Source: Bradyrhizobium sp. CB2312
GTDB lineage: Bacteria; Pseudomonadota; Alphaproteobacteria; Rhizobiales; Xanthobacteraceae
Assembly: GCF_029714425.1 (NCBI RefSeq)
Contig: NZ_CP121668.1
Location: 6,717,501-6,781,500, forward strand
Direction: 5' to 3'
Length of the DNA stretch: 64,000 nucleotides
Shown: piece after piece, positions 62,945 to 64,000 of the stretch
Position numbering within the stretch: the first letter of the stretch is position 1
Layout of the letters: each line of letters opens with the position of its first letter
Translations under genes and position numbers: made by a program
The notes under the pieces: model-generated
Databases searched by the model: none
Seen by the model: the letters and a program-made list of their open reading frames with translations, nothing else
What the model was told of the DNA's origin: nothing

Positions 62945-63787
62945 TTAGGCGGAGGTGGGCATCACCCCGCCGAGCGCGATGGTCAACTCACCGGCGACTT
63001 CGCGCACGATCTGGCCGATTTCCGGCAATCTGTCGTCGGTCAGGCGGCTGGTCATGCCCGAGACCGAAATCGCCGCGAGCGGCTCGGCACAGTCGTTATA
63101 GACCACTGCGGCAATACAGCGCAGGCCCATGCAAGCCTCCTCATCGTCGATCGCAAAGCCTTGCTTGCGGATCTTCTCGAGCTCCCTGAACAGATCGCTC
63201 GGCCGCACAATCGACTTCTCGGTCAGGCGAGGCATGCCGTGATGGCGGATCACCGCGCCGACGTCCTCGTCGGAATAGGTCGCGAGCACCGCCTTGCCGA
63301 CACCCGAGGTCACCATGGGGACGCGTCCACCCATCTGGGTCAGCGACCGCATGATCTCGCGGCTCTCCATGCGGGTCAGCACGATGATGAACTCGTCGTC
63401 GACCACGGCAAGATTGGCGGTCTCGCGGGTGAGATCGCGCAGCTTGCGCAAATATGGAATCGCCTGCGTGGAGAAATTGCGCCGCCGCGCAAAGCTCGCG
63501 CCGACGGTGAAGCTACGCACACCGACATGCCATTTGGATTCGGCGCGGTCGAACTGCACGAAGCGACGGCTTTCCAGCGTCGCCAGCAGGCGGTGCACGG
63601 TCGAGGCGGACAGGCCGGTACGTACGGCGAGATCGCTGAGGCGATAGCCTTCGTCGTCCTCGGCCAGTGTCTCTAGGATCGAAAGCGCGCGATCGACGGA
63701 CTGCACGCCGCCGTCACGCGCCTCGTGCTCGGCCTCCGATGGCGACCGAGGTTCGAGCGATTTGCGCCGGATCACGTTCTTGCTCAT
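62945..63787 (-). CDS. IclR-family transcriptional regulator
   Basis: A 280 aa regulator. The N-terminal winged HTH contains VQSVDRALSILETLAEDDEGYRLSDLAVRTGLSASTVHRLLATLESRRFVQFD. The C-terminal effector domain includes TANLAVVDDEFIIVLTRMES, GKAVLATYSDEDV, DEEACMGLRCIAAVVYNDCAEPLAAISVSGMTSRLTDDRL. ATG 63787 (MSKNVIRRKS) has AGG upstream; an in-frame TTG at 63814 and ATG 63799 are alternatives. It is directly upstream of tctCBA on the same strand and probably controls it in response to the transported acid. Confidence 0.92.
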   Translation of the reverse strand: MSKNVIRRKSLEPRSPSEAEHEARDGGVQSVDRALSILETLAEDDEGYRLSDLAVRTGLSASTVHRLLATLESRRFVQFDRAESKWHVGVRSFTVGASFARRRNFSTQAIPYLRKLRDLTRETANLAVVDDEFIIVLTRMESREIMRSLTQMGGRVPMVTSGVGKAVLATYSDEDVGAVIRHHGMPRLTEKSIVRPSDLFRELEKIRKQGFAIDDEEACMGLRCIAAVVYNDCAEPLAAISVSGMTSRLTDDRLPEIGQIVREVAGELTIALGGVMPTSA

Positions 63788-63830
63788 CGCGACCTGCATT
63801 TGCCAGTCAGACAAGACGCGAGCCGCCTCT

Positions 63831-63974
63831 TCTCCCTCTCCCCGTTCTTACGGGGAGAGGGTTGGGGTGAGGGGCTATCTCCGCGAGTAGGGTGAGAGAT
63901 GGACTTGCGGAGAGTCCCCCTCACCCGGAATTTGCTACGCAAATTCCGGCCTCCCCGCAAGCGGGGAGAGGCGA
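63831..63974. repeat. Intergenic repeat, family D (CTCTCCCCG / CGGGGAGAG)
   Basis: About 144 bp with an outer TCTCCCTCTCCCCG...CGGGGAGAGG pair and nested pairs: CTCTCCCCGTTCTTACGGGGAGAG and GGAATTTGCTACGCAAATTCC. It lies upstream of the IclR gene up to the right edge region. Such elements recur between genes in Bradyrhizobium (recalled). It may act as a bidirectional hairpin terminator. The last 26 bases of the window show nothing further. Confidence 0.75.
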
Positions 63975-64000
63975 ATGTCAACGGCTCAGAGCAGCCCTGC

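Overview
The window is a GC-rich (mid-60s % GC), densely coded stretch of an alphaproteobacterial chromosome, most likely Bradyrhizobium or a close relative. The reasons are a cNor-type nitric oxide reductase operon with FNR/FixK-like boxes, a ChvE-type sugar transporter, many ABC uptake systems for plant and soil solutes, and several intergenic palindromic repeats of the kind scattered through Bradyrhizobium genomes. The genus assignment rests on recall and was not searched. I see no rRNA, tRNA, CRISPR array, prophage or intact insertion sequence.

Layout. (1) 1-5949: an Opp/Dpp-type transporter (two ATPases, the first cut by the left edge, and two permeases) behind an amidase, with a divergent LysR regulator. 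(2) 5956-15388: a polyol/sugar-alcohol cluster on the minus strand with a HAD phosphatase, SorC-type regulator, binding protein, two permeases, ATPase, SDR dehydrogenase, FGGY kinase and PfkB kinase. Its binding-protein gene is frameshifted in a run of eight G. Three related palindromes mark probable SorC-family operators. (3) 15468-21073: norEFCBQD, then a PAS histidine kinase preceded by a perfect FNR/FixK box. (4) 23103-32909: a monosaccharide uptake and oxidation cluster (ChvE-GguAB, sugar 1-dehydrogenase, aldose epimerase, SMP-30 lactonase, GntR regulator), plus a scar where a second sugar transporter has been deleted, and a FAH-family 2-keto-3-deoxy-acid dehydratase candidate. (5) 33169-34572: a YeiH-type exporter and a small membrane protein.

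(6) 34722-44302: a LivFGMHK transporter divergent from an acyl-CoA ligase, TetR regulator, HAPMO-like Baeyer-Villiger monooxygenase and HCCA-isomerase-like protein. This looks like a catabolic module for an imported ketone or aromatic compound. (7) 44311-49932: alanine dehydrogenase with a divergent Lrp regulator; a PLP amino-acid decarboxylase behind a perfect PhoB box and a hairpin, followed by a GNAT acetyltransferase; and an orphan flagellar-rod-like protein. (8) 50053-53388: a D-2-hydroxyacid dehydrogenase divergent from a split two-subunit ThDP decarboxylase, then a VanZ-like protein and a DUF1236-like protein. (9) 53501-56988: gcl-hyi-glxR, the glyoxylate-to-glycerate route. (10) 57141-63787: adenine deaminase, a NYN-domain protein, and a TctCBA tripartite transporter with an IclR regulator.

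The observations I rate most worth following are the Pho box on the decarboxylase, the FNR/FixK box on the nor-linked histidine kinase, the BVMO/CoA-ligase/Liv module with its candidate TetR operator, the deletion scar joining a binding-protein signal peptide to a half permease, and the poly-G frameshift in the polyol binding protein. I did not find a system that I can claim is wholly undescribed.
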